NCBI GenBank assembly: GCA_964036195.1 | Contig: OZ038457.1 | Span: 26,484,787 to 26,548,786, forward strand | Source: Sphaerolaimus hirsutus | Lineage: Eukaryota > Nematoda > Chromadorea > Monhysterida > Sphaerolaimidae | Direction: 5' to 3' | DNA: 64,000 nucleotides | In this document: in pieces, positions 44,707-57,600 of the stretch | Layout: the number at the start of each line of letters is the position of its first letter | Position numbering within the stretch: the first letter of the stretch is position 1 | Notes under the pieces: generated by a model | Seen by the model: the letters and a program-made list of their open reading frames with translations, nothing else | What the model was told of the DNA's origin: nothing | Databases searched by the model: none | Program-made: the position numbers and the translations under genes

Positions 44707-44717
44707 CCTTGAAACCA
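44707..44717 (-). promoter_or_regulatory. Strong donor site inside the right GGCGCC terminus
   Basis: On the minus strand, AGCATGGTTTCAAG|GTGAGTGC lies in the terminal repeat just upstream of the LINE leader. It would fit a first exon transcribed from the terminus and spliced into the LINE. No cognate acceptor was identified. Confidence 0.3.
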
Positions 44718-44940
44718 TGCTGGCGCCATTTTGGCGCCCTTTGAGGGCAGGGCGCCAGGCGCCATGGGCGCCACGGAAAAAGGGCGCCAAGCGCCAAGGG
44801 CGCCATGGCGCCTTTCAGAAAGTGGGCGCCAGGCGCCAAGGGCGCCACAGAAAAAGGGCGCCAAGCGCCAATGGCGCCATGGCGCGGCGCCCTTTGGCGC
44901 CCTCAAATGGCGCCAGCGCCATGGCGCCATTCCATCACTA

Positions 44941-44948
44941 GGTAGATC
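44941..44948. repeat. Right target-site duplication GGTAGATC
   Basis: Exact copy of 30802-30809, directly after the terminal TTCCATCACTA. Confidence 0.85.
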
Positions 44949-45154
44949 CACGGAGTTGCTATAAGAAGAAATATCAATATTCATCATAAAAGATAAATCC
45001 CAGAGCTGGAACTTTTGCCACATTCACTGGCACATGGCTGGCGCCCTTTTCGCTGAACTCGAACCGCTGCAATTTGCATACCTGGGAGTTTGAAGCATGG
45101 AAGTTTGAAGTAAATATTTACAGCATACCTACTTTAGTGATTATGGGTGCACAC

Positions 45155-45652
45155 TACGGTTCAAATGGTATTTGGACAGGGGACTGAGACCGGAACCTGC
45201 AATTTTCTAATGTCGGGACCGGGACTGGGGGGTCGGCACTGGGACTGGGACTTGCCGAATCATGTACCGGGACTGCGGTTTCGTTTGAACCCTATTGGTA
45301 TGTATTTAATATCCATCCATATTGTTCCACACACCTCCACTGTGTGAAGGACCACTCTCGATGTATTAGCATTTTCTTATAACATTATCAAGCACTATTC
45401 CATTCCCATCTTCACTTGAAGTCATTAATATTTGATGAAAAGCAATTATTTATGTAACAAGTTAGATGTTTTTTCCATCCCTTGTCGGGACTGCCTTAAA
45501 ATTCCGGGACCCGGCTTGGGTGGTTGGGACCGGGACGAGGACTGGCTTTTTTTGATTGTGTGGACTGGGACTGGGGTTTCGGAACCGGGACCGCCCCAGT
45601 CCCGACTTTTTGCCGAAACATGTACCGGCATCGCGGTCCCGTTTGTACCCTA
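45155..45652. mobile_element. hAT-like MITE with GGGACC repeats, TSD GTGCACAC, in the PAN exon
   Basis: The right end CGTTTGTACCCTA and a decayed left end TACGGTTCAAATGG are flanked by GTGCACAC at 45147-45154 and 45653-45660. The interior holds GGGACCGGGACTGGG-type repeats. Same family as 14142-14629. It sits exactly at the 3' end of the PAN coding exon. Confidence 0.85.
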
Positions 45653-48600
45653 GTGCACACATGCTCCAACCTTTTCTCCCTCACTGAATGCAATTGCAGC
45701 ACAATCACTCCTGAATTTGCAAAGCAATCCACAAACAAAAACATTTGGCACATTGCCAATGGTCTCCAAAATGTGTTCTTCAGTCAATGTGAGGTCACTT
45801 GCAGTTGCCATCCATTTTGGTTTATACTGTGGGTTCACTGAAAAAGGTTTGGAAAAGATAAGGTGTACAATTTTTTTGGTGTGATTAGGGTTAAAAAAAA
45901 AGAAGTTTTTTTAACTCGATGTAAAAAACAACGTTTTTAAATAAAAAAAACAATTGTTTTTTTAATAAAAAAACGTTTTTTTTAAAGCTCCCAGATATGA
46001 CCTTGTGTCAACATTGCAATTCTCTGTGATGTTATATATGACGATATAATGGCTGTGCAGCCATGGGATGGAATTATAAGTGGTGATTTGTGTCAAGAAT
46101 ATCCCTTTTTCGTTGACATGTTTGTATATCGCCTGTTAGTCAAAGGTTCGTGACTTCAGGTGAAGTTTCACATAATGGAATAGTGATCAAACAAGGTTAT
46201 AAAAGGAGGTTGTTACTTTGGGAGTGAAGTTACACACTGTGGAGGTACATGGAAGCAAATTACCCCAATATTATATACTACAGCAACATATGATGGCTTA
46301 TAACCCCATGGTAGCACATAGAAATGGATGCTTTGATACTAAAAATGCCACAAAACCAATGAAAACAACCACCAATGTCAATTTGTGTGTGAAATTGCGC
46401 GCTTGCTCGCAAAAATTTTGCAAAATACCTAGTGCTTAGTACTAAAAATTTCGGACATCATGTTTAGAAAAAACGTTTAAGAAAAACATTGGCCAACCCT
46501 AGGTGTGATGTATTTTCTGAAGAAAAAATAATGCTAATTTTGATGGTCAAGTCATTTATTTTTATATTATCTTATATGTTTATATATATACCATTTTCTT
46601 GTCTAAATCAAAAATTACCTTGACTTTTGGTTTGAGGTTTTTACTTTATTCCATTTTCAAATTTTACAGGTAGTTTATTCAACAACCACGTCATCAATGG
46701 CAAAGGAAATTATATGTAGAATACAAACCTGTTTGCATCTTATAGGTGAAAACCTACCTTATTAAGTCAAATATTTCACTTTTATAATTTGAAAATCTAA
46801 AAATTGCACCAACCAAATTCACATAGAGCATGTTTGTCTGATGGTGACCCATAATATTCACGTGGGCCATTTTTCACAACAGTCCGTGTATCAGACAATA
46901 TGTGGCAATTGGGTATTTGTACTTACCTGTCTTCATTTCAGGGTAGTTGATGTTATTCAGATCTGGTTACAAAAAAACTGCACACCTGTCACACCAACTA
47001 TTTTATATTTTAAATCAAATTATCAAACTGGGGACCATAGTGGAGTTATTTTTAATATGTTTTGTCAGACATGCATCCCAGGGATATCCTCAATTTTGAA
47101 TTTCCCTGGGCTTGGATATATAGCAAACTGCTCCAGAGGAGTAGATTCTGTAAATATATCCTTGAATAAGTCCCTGGGGGAGTTTTCTTGTCATAAATTT
47201 TTGAGGGAGTCTTATTTGATGGGGGGGGGGGACTTCATTTGCATTTGATGAATCAGACCAGGTGCCAGTTCCGCAAGTGGACAAGTTAAGAGTTAAAAGT
47301 TAAGAGTTGAGTAAAATGACAAATGTTAAGAGTAAAGTTAAAGTTTAAGAGAAAAGTTAAAATTTAAGAGTTGAGTTAAAAGTTGAGTGAAATGTTAAGA
47401 GTGGAGTTAAAGGTTAAAAGTTGAGTTAAGAGTTAAGAGTTGAGTTAAAAGTTGAGTTAAGAGTTGAGTTGAGAGTTAAGAGACAAGTGGAAAATGATGG
47501 TAAAAAAATAAAAATGTGAAATTGGTATTGATGATTGGTATGGCTGTTCGCTGGCATGCTGCCAATGTTGTATGCACGACATTTGAAAATAATGTATCCA
47601 AAAAAATTATCGCAAAAAAAAAAATCGCGGAACGTTGTTTCAAAATGGCCATGCGGGGACAAAATATGATTGAAGATCAGCGTATCGCGCTTCTGCAACG
47701 AATGACCCATTTGTCTTTTAAATCAACTTTTAACTCACATTTTAACCTTTAACTCAACTCTTAACATTTAACTCAACTCTTGACTCAACTTTTAACCTTT
47801 AACTCAACTCTTAACTTTTAACTCAACTTTTGACTCAACTTTTAACCTTTAACTCAACTCTTAACTTTTAACTCAACTTTTGACTCAACTTTTAACCTTT
47901 AACTCAACTCTTAACTTTTAACTCAACTTTTGACTCAACTTTTAACGTTTAACTCAACTCTTAACTTTTAACTCAACTTTTGTCTCAACTTTTAACCTTT
48001 AACTCAACTCTTAACTTTTAACTCTTAACTTGTCTACTTGCGGAACTGGCCCCATGTGCCGGTTCCGCAAGTGGACAAGTTAAGAGTTAAAAGTTAAGAG
48101 TTGAGTAAAATGACAAATGGCGAGTTAAGAGTAAAGTTAAAGTTTAAGAGAAAAGTTAAAATTTAAGAGTGGAGTTAAAAGTTGAGTGAAATGTTAAGAG
48201 TTGAGTTAAAGGATAAAAGTTGAGTTAAGAGTTAAGAGTTGAGAGTTAAGAGACAAGTGGAAAATGATGGTAAAGAAATGAAAATGTGAAATTGGTATTG
48301 ATACGGCTGTTTGCAGGCATGCTGCCAATGTTGTATGCACGACATTTGAAAATAACGTATCCAAAAAAATTATCGCTTAAAAACAAATCGCGTAACGTTG
48401 TTTCAGAATGGCCGTTTGGGGACAAAATATGATTGAAGATCAGCGTATCGCACTTCTGCAACGAATGACCCATTTGTCTTTCAACTCAACTTTTGACTCA
48501 ACTTTTAACCTTTAACTCAACTCTTAACATTTAACTCAACTTTTGACTTAACTTTTAACCTTTAACTCAACTCTTAACTTTTAACTCAACTTTTGACTAA

Positions 48601-51600
48601 ACTTTTAACCTTTAACTCAACTCTTAACTTTTAACTCTTAACTTGTCTACTTGCGGAACTGGCCCCAGGGGCCAGTCCCCCAAGTTAAAAGTAGAGAGTC
48701 AAAATTGGAGAGTATGGTAAAATGACAAACAGCAAGTAAAGAGTGAAGTGAAATATGGAGAGGAAAGTAATAATTGGAAAGGAATGAAAAGTAAAGTGTT
48801 AACTCAATAGTAAAGTAAAAATTGAAAAGGAGAGTAAAAAATAAAAAGAGTAAAGGGATAAACTAAACTATCTAGATCCAAATCCTTTTTTTTAATCCTT
48901 TTTTTTATTTTATCCCTTTACTCTCTTTTTACTTAACTTTTTATTTTTCAGTCAAGTTAAAGTAAAGTTTTTAAACTTTAAGTACTGTTTACTTTTTACT
49001 CTTCTTTTCAATTATTACTTTGCTCTCCAATTTTTACTCCACTCTTTACTCGTCATTGGTCATTTAACTCTACTCTCCAATTTATACTCTCTACTTGTAA
49101 CTTGCGGGACTGGCCCCAGGCGTGTTTTGGTCTATCTGGCTTCATCAAATGTTTTTTATTTGACACAACACATCAATCAATCAGAGGGGGGAGTTATTCA
49201 AGGGGTGGCGGGTATTTTTCATTGTGCCCACAACAGGGGTGTATTCAAGGGAAAGTTTTTTTCCTTAGCTCACAACAGGGGGTTGTTATTCAAGGGTGTT
49301 TGGGTTGGGTGTTACTGACCATGGGTTCAGTATTGGCTTTCAAGGTGTAGAAGGCAGAGATGGGATAAAATTGCTATAAAAATAAGGGAATTGTAGCTAA
49401 AAATATGTATAAGCACATAAATATCTGAAAATAGAATGAAAACTTCTAGTGATTTTGGGCAAATGTCGGGGCAGATATTTTCAAAAATCAATCCAAATGG
49501 ATAAGGGTTGTTGGGATAGGCGCTCCACACGGTGGTTGACGCTACTTTTTAGAAGTCGATTGAGTCAACTCAGAGTCAACTGTTTTAAGTATAACTATTT
49601 TTAATTTTTTACCTGTGTTGATTAAGAAATATTGAGAAGTCGATTGATGTAGAATGAAAGAAGGGGATTTTTTGGATACATATTGTAAATGGCTCAGAGT
49701 CAATTGAATTTTTGACCAGTTGACTCTGAGTTGACGCTAATTTTGGCGTCAACTAGCGTGTGTGGGACCATAGTAGCTCCACATTTTGCCTCAAAATAGA
49801 TACATAGATAGCTGTGTAGCTACCAGGATATATAGAAAGCTGGGCCATTAGGGGTAAACACCCCCTAACCCCCCCATTGGGGACTGCTGTGCATCTGCAA
49901 TTCAACATTATTCGGATTTGAGCACATTTAAGTGTGCCTGGCATGCATGCAGGACATGTCATGCTCCTAGCATGCAGGGTGCAAGTTTTTGTTTTAAATC
50001 AGTGAATCCTGTGCGTAAGCATGCCATAAGCCAGTTTAAAATGTAAATCGTTTGCTTCCCTTATTAAAAATTTAGCTGTAATTTGCAGATTCATAGAGAG
50101 CTAGAGGTGCATTCTTACCCCCAAAAATCATATACAGCTGTAGGGGTTTGATAGATTTGGACCTCTGCAGGGGTTCAGGTCAGGTAGATGGTAAATCACA
50201 AATACACTATACAGTAGGAGTTGGGGGTTCAGTCAGTAAACTCACCTGTATAGATAGATAAAGTTGCTGTACTAGGCCCTGAGGCTAGCAGATACGTAAT
50301 ATAATTTGGTGGTTGCTCACTCACCCCCCCACCCCCGCCATATACCCCCTGTACAGCTGCCAACTCCCAAGTGCCAAACCAAGTTGCCATTATGTTAAGT
50401 GACAGCCAACAAGCTCGCAAGTAAGTGGGTGGTGCAGGTTTAGTATAATACATTGGAATTAAGGGAGCCTGCTCTGGGCTGACTTGCCAGGTGCTTGGGG
50501 GCACATGAAGTGTTGCATTGCGTCCTGTTTTTGTCAATAACTAGTGCTCCATAGAAATGTATGATATTTTCTGTATGGGAATCTCAGATTTTTGACTAGT
50601 GATGCAAAAAGTGCCAGCATTTTGGCGCCAAGTACCATGGCGCTTTTCCTATGTTCTACATAATTAGTTTCTTAAAAATTATCTTAAGCTACTTTACTAT
50701 GTTGTAAACAGGTCAAACTGGATGCTAATACACAAAGTGTGGCTTGTACAAAAACCCATGTGCATGCAGTTATGCACTGAGAATTTGTCTGTTGTGAGAT
50801 CTGGCAATACACTTTACATTTGCACAGGCAACATTTTTTCCGTTCCCGTTTTATGACTGCTAAATATTTTTTTAATTTTGGTTTCCGTTTTTCCACTTTT
50901 TGGTTTTCTGGCTCAATTTTCAGTTTTTCCACTTTTTTCTAGCTCAATTTCCTTTTTGGGCCTTTTTCCATTTTCCAGCTCAATTTTCTGTTATTCCATC
51001 TCATTTACCTTTTTTGGCTTAACTTTCTGTTTATGGAACACTGTTAAACATGCATGCAGGTTTTTAATTATGTGAATTTTTCCTGTTTCCAGCAAAATTT
51101 TGCAATACTTTTCCATTTCTGTCAAAATTTCTACAATTTTTTTCTTGTTTCAGCAAATTTCTCCCCATTTCTGGCAAAATTTTGGAAATTTTTCTCCATT
51201 TCCGCTCCTATGGTATTTCATTTTTTCACTTCCCAGTCCGTCCCAGTCCAAATTCCCATTTCTGTTTTCATTTTGTGGCAGTAGAAATATTTTTTACGTT
51301 TCCATAAAAAAATTTCCTAGATGAAACAGAGAAAGATTGTCTCATATTTTTCTGGCATAGTCAATGGATCCCTTGAAATTGTGTGGTGCTTCTGGCACAT
51401 TTTAAATGCCGGCGCCAAAGACACAATGGTGCTTTCTGGTTTTGACTAGTGCCAGGCGCCATCACCATGGTGCTTTTACATCAATAGTTTTGACCCTCTT
51501 CTTTCAAGGTACTTTTAATGTATTTTAATGAAAAATGATGAAAGGAATATTAGGCACAGTTTGGGGTTAACTAGAATAAGCACCAAAAAGAAGAAGAAAT

Positions 51601-54600
51601 TTGTTGAACCAAATTTGGCCAAACATTTAGAAAGCCATGTTAAGAGCCAATCATTGATTGATTTAGCCCAAATGAATGAATGAGTATTTTCTATTGTCTG
51701 TAACTGCATAAAATGAAAGAATGAGTGTCAGTGGAACCACACTGCTTTGACATGATTTTTCAAGTACTTGATACAAGTACAAGTACAAGTTCATGCTTTT
51801 CTATACATAATTTTTATGGAGTGATTCTGTACGTGCATCCATTTGCCATAGGGATCATTATCTGTTCCAATTACAGTTTGGTATCCCTCAATGAAAGCAC
51901 AGATGGGTGATGGAACATTTGTTGTTTTTGTTGTGCCCTGTAAAAAGTGAAACACATCTAAATTGATGCAAAACTTACCCCAGGAGACAACAATGTAAAA
52001 TTCATTTTGTGAATTTATAGTTTGAGTATATGTTGAAGAAAGAGCACTTTTTCTGAACCTAGAATATTCAATTCCAAAATTATATGTTTAAGAAAGAGCA
52101 CCTTTTCTGAACCTAGAATATTCAATTTCCAACCTCGTGTTTGCTTTACACAATATATGACATTGAGCTTGCAAAAACATTTATTGAGGGGCCAGATTAT
52201 ACTGGCCAATTAAAAGGTTTTTTTTTATGGGAGCTACTTGGCGACAGCCACAGGGGTCCCCCATGTAGACAAATGATGGGGCTATCTAATGCCCTAATCA
52301 TCTCGGCTCAAACCACATTTGGGCCCAAGAAATAATGTTTTTGAAAATTTTGTGACCAAACACCAGATTAAATTGACTCAGTCTGAAATCTAAATTTCAT
52401 GACACACATTTCACTCTTCATATTGCACACTTAACTATTGTGTAAATAATATCAAATATTGATATCAGAGGTGCATAGGTATTTTCTTTAAGTTGCATTT
52501 ACACTGTCACATGTGCCAACAAAACTTTTTTGGCTTTCATTTCATGAAAATTGTAGATTTGTTGTGTCGGACACCTTCATCTCGACCACCCTTTTTTGCC
52601 TAGGACAAACATAAATTTTTATATATGACATAATTATACACAATAAGATGACATTTTTTCTTGTGGTCACAGTTGTCAGTTCCATTTCTTCAATGCAGCC
52701 TCATTAACATAGGCGACATAAGTGCTTGGGTGCTTGTTAATTTCACAAGTAGAATTTTTGGTGTCACAAGCAGAAATTTCACTGTCACATTTTGACATGC
52801 ACAAGGATGTATTGTACAAATGACAGTGATAGCTCAAATCACCAATATTTGCTCCATTTTGCCAATTTTCTCCTTTATAATCACTATTTTCATCTAGTTT
52901 CTATTTTCATCTATCTATATATATATATATATTATGTATAATAATATAGCTATTTTTAACCAATTTTATTAATATTTATAGTGATTTCAAAAATTTTGGC
53001 TGGCTGCCAACTTCACATAAGGACTCCAATAAAAAGGTGTCATGAGGTGAAATTTTTGCTAATGTGAATGTCACAAGCACAAATTGGGTTCTTGCGCTGC
53101 CTGTGCTCCTTGACAAGGCAACCCAGAGCAGATGGAACCGACAACTGTGATGACATGAAAAAATATCATCTTATTGTGTATAATTATGACATATATAAAA
53201 ATTTATGTTTTTCCTAGGCAAAAACTTCTTGGCAAAAACTTGTCCTAGGCAAAGTCACATTTTTCGGCTACATTGACATTTTGGTAACTGTTTTTGAAAA
53301 CTGTACGGTGATGCGTCACTGAGACAGAGGCAACGCATCGCCAACATCACTGTACCCGTCGCCATTCAGTTTTCAAAAATGTTTATTTTGGTTTTCAATT
53401 TGTGTTTTCAAAGGTGAAAACTGGCGATGTGATTGATTGATACAAGGCGATGTGATTGATTGATTGACAAGGAGTGATTGATTGATTGACAAGGAGTGAT
53501 TGATTGATTGACAAGGAGTGATAGTTTGATTGACAAGGAGTGATTGATTGATTGACAAGGAGTGATAGTTTGATTGACAAGGAGTGATTGATTGATTGAC
53601 AAGGAGTGATTGATATCTAGGTTTCCGACACAACAAATATTCAATTTTCATGACATGAAAGCCAAAAACAATTTATCGGCACACGTGACAGTCGACATTT
53701 AAACCCCGCTTAACCCATACTTAGATCAATATTTTGGGGCAAATGAAAACTATCGACCTTCATGTATGTCACTTTTTATAAAAGCACTCACTCTGATACT
53801 TTGCCATAATGCATCCAACATAGACTTTGATCTCACATGTGCCAATCCCCCCTGAAGTTCATGCATTGCAGCTTTTTCAATGCATTTTTCTTTAGCATTT
53901 TCATATGTGAATGGACGATCGATTTTGATTGAAGCATAGCATCTACCACGGTCAAAGGCCACTCCAATTGTATCTGTATGATCAGCCAGTTTCACATAGC
54001 ACTCCTCTTTGAACTCTGAAAACGTTTTCGTTTTTCTGTTTTATTTGTGTATCAGTCAGGACTTTTTTTGGAGGAAACGTAAATGTATTTGGGTACTCTG
54101 TACTCAAGTACCGTATTACCCTGAAATACCCCCAGGGGGTTTATTATTTCGGCAGCAAAAATTGAGGGGATAATTTGAGGGGGGTCTATTATATCGCTAT
54201 ACATTTTCAGAAATTCCCCATACTCAGATGTGAAAAAATCAAACAATTACATAGATGTATATGTGTTTATAAAAAGGTATAATAACTGTATATACACATA
54301 TACCCTTCCCTAACATCACTCAATCATCAGTTTTAACGTGTTTTCTTTATTGTACAGATCACAAAGTGTGGTATTTCTCATGTACATTCTCTTTACAGAT
54401 AGTTTTAGGGGGAGGTATTTCAAGGGGGGTTAATTTGAGGTAATACGATATACATTTTTATAGGATAAAATCAAACATGTTTTAACAACAATGGCACAAA
54501 GAAGGTCCATTATGCTGAGCTGGTATTTTGTACACTTTCCTTGACAAACAGAGAATTGTGAAAAAGTCAAAAAATGTAATCATTCATTCAAAAACAGCCC

Positions 54601-57600
54601 CAGGAAAAATGTTTTCGGACTGCTTTAGTTTGCATAGAGAGCTCATTAGCATTGAAAATAGGTGATTATGAGAAAATCAAATTGAATCAAATAAAATCTC
54701 ACGAAGCTAAATCTCACAAGTTACATCTCACAAAGCCAGAAAAGTATAGAAAAATTCAAATTAATTAGATAATATAGATATTTTATGATACCATAAATCT
54801 AACTATTTAAACACCTTCCCGATCAAGTCCGGCCGCCTATTTTTTTTTCACTTCACTTTTCATATCTCCCGTTGCGGGAGGGGTGGAAAACTAAAACTTG
54901 GGTGGTATATAGGCGCAACCCCCCACTACCCCGCATGAATAAATGGGGCAGCGGCGACTCACTATAGAGGGGGTCGCCATATACGTGAAAAAAATTTGCA
55001 GCGTTTTCACTGTCCCGCACAGGTCCGGCCCCCGGTTGATTTCTTACACTGCGGGTCCCGTATCTCCAGCTGTGGGAGGGGTATAGATCTAAAATTTTTG
55101 GGGATGTGTCGCCAACACCCCTCCCCTACTATACACTGGCCAGGCAGTTTTTGGCAACTCACCACAGTGTGGGGTGCAAAGTTTAAAATTTATTAAAATG
55201 TTACTGTCCCACACAAGTCCAGCATCAAATTGAATTTCAAAAAATGGACACTTTTGTGTTGTTTTAACACTAATGTGGTTGAGAATGTGAAATAAGCATG
55301 AAATATCCTCTCAAAATATCTTATCCGACCTAAAACTGGCCACCACATGAACCATTTCCCCCAAGTGGGTGACAAAAAAATCACTTTTTACAACTTTTTT
55401 ATTAGACACTTGAATGGCTGGTTTACAATAATTTATAGGGGAGGGTTAAATGTCTCAAGTTGTGTAAAAAATCTTACCTCAAAAATGCCTTCATAAGAAA
55501 ATTTGCTGGGGGTGAATTTCAAATTGTAAAAATGACATCATTGCAGGAACAAAAATAGGCAAAATTCACAATTTTAAATTTACCCCAGCAAATTTTCTTA
55601 TGAAGGCATTTTTGAGGTAAGGTTTTTTACACAATTTGAAACCTTTAACCCTCCTCTATAAATCATTGTAAACCAGCAGTTCAAGTGTCTGATGAAAAAG
55701 TTGTAAAACGTGATTTTTTTGTCACCCACTTGGGGGGAGGGGTTCATGTGGTGGGCAGTTTAAGGTCAGATAAGATATTTTTTATAGAATATTTCATGCT
55801 TATTTCACATTGTCAACCACATTAGTGTTAAAACAACACAAAAGTGTCCATTTTTGAAATTCAATTGGATGCCGTACTTGTGTGGGACAGTAACATTTTA
55901 ATAAATTTTAAACATTGCACCCCACACTGTGGTGAGTTGCCAAAGACCGCCTGGCCAGTGTATAGTAGGGGAGGGGTGTTGGCGACACATCCCCAAAATT
56001 TTAGATTAATACCCCTCCCACAGGTGGTGGTACGGCACCCACAGTGAAAGAAATCAGTGGGGGCCGGACCTGTGTGGGACACTAAAAAAGCTGCAAATTT
56101 TTTTTGCACTCGGCTACCCACCCTGTAGGGGGTCGCCGCGACCCCTTCAATTCATGCGAAGTAGAGGGGGGTTGCGCCAATATCTACCCCAAGTTTCAGC
56201 TTCTGGCGCGTCCTAGAACAGGAGATAGGACGTCAGAAGTAAAATAAAAAATGGGGGGCCGGACTTGATCAGGAAGGTGTTTATTACTGTCAACTATCAC
56301 TATTAATGCGACTGTCACATTATTGTTTTCCACAACTCATTTTTAGGGGTCACACTTTTGTCGGGGTCGCATTAATAGAAAGTGTCGCATTTTATCTTGC
56401 TTCAAATCAGCACACAACTGAGAGCATGATATTGTAGAGGCTTTTCAAGGTGTAGGAGGAAGAAAAGGGGGAATAATTACTAAAATTAGGTGAGAAATAG
56501 CTCAAAATATGTAGGTATATAAAAATGAAAAAAGCTGAAAATAGCTGATTAGATACATGGATTAGTGATTTTGGAGGTTCGGGTCGCATTATACTTGCAC
56601 AACGTGCCCAAAGGGGTCACACTATTTTAGGGGTCGCCTAATTGAAGGAGGGTCGCAATAATATAGAAGTACGGATTAATATAGAATATTTATGGTATTT
56701 CAAAAAGCAAAGAAAACTTTCTCTGGAAAACCCTAGCGAAAATATTTTTTCCTGATATTTAAAATATAAACCCCCCAGAGATTTTTCAATGCTAAGCACA
56801 TTGTAAGTCCTATGAAAACATTGAAGCCACAACAAGCCAACATGGTTGATATTTTAAATGAAAAATACCATCTGCGAGCGGTCTAAAATAGTAATTGCTT
56901 CCTTGCACTGATACTAATGAAACATTCCGCATGTCTGACGCCAATTGAGGGTAGAGAGCACAATCTCCTGCAATGCAGTAAATTGAATTGGTGTGACACT
57001 TCCAGGTGCCACTCCCAGACTCTGTAAAAGACCCTGAACAGTATCAAATGTCATGCAAAGTGTAAAAGACCCTGTAAAATGTCATGTATCATGCAAAAAG
57101 ATAAAAATCAAAATCAAAAGAACAATATGGGACCTGGCAGCTGGCCAAAATTTCAAAATCATTCTATAAATGGGTTGAAAATAGCTAAAATGGACTAAAA
57201 ATTTGTCTCAATACATGGTGATACACCTATTTTTAATCTATTTTAGCTAGTTTTAACCAATTTATGGCATGATTTCAGAATTTTGGCTGGCTGCTGATTC
57301 CTGTGTTTTTCTTTTTATTTTAATTTTTATGCAATTTTTATTTTTTTGCATGATACATGGCCAATGATAAAACAACAACAGAAATTGAACACAGAAACTC
57401 ATTGAGTTTCTGTGTTTTTGTTTTACACAGAATCATGGAAACTCACAAATTATGAAAAACTCAAAACTCAAATGAGTTTTTTTCTTGAGAATACAGAAAC
57501 ACAGATTCAAATTGTTTACTCGGTGCGGACTCTTCAAGTCAAATGCAAGTAAAAATAACAACATACACCCGTCGGCTACCCTTAACTCAGTCCTGATTGG

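Larger units (their letters stand above)
30810..44940. mobile_element. 14.1-kb insertion bounded by hAT-like GGCGCC-rich ends
   Basis: The left end TAGTGATGGAAAAGCGCCAG and right end GGCGCCATTCCATCACTA share 11 perfect terminal bases in inverted orientation, followed on both sides by arrays of GGCGCC palindromes (30826-31060 and 44720-44925). An exact 8-bp duplication flanks the whole. The interior holds the minus-strand retrotransposon. The simplest reading is a MITE into which the retrotransposon jumped. The alternative is a large composite transposon that moved as a unit. Confidence 0.75.
46502..51790. other. Intronic TE-rich region of the PAN/lectin gene
   Basis: Apart from the 36-nt exon at 46927-46962 the stretch holds three tandem TIR elements (47262-49119), a relative of the 2445 MITE (about 49518-49771), a fragment with the GATAGATAGCTG motif (about 49780-49890), and GGCGCC-type elements (50597-51486). 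No other exon was supported. Confidence 0.5.

Noticed and set aside
50229-50537. 102-codon minus-strand frame rich in Pro and Gly
   Set aside because: No recognisable domain or splice sites; it overlaps repeat-like sequence.
53373-53651. Frames of repeated NQSITPCQSI
   Set aside because: Translation of the GATTGACAAGGAGT minisatellite, open in several frames, not a gene.
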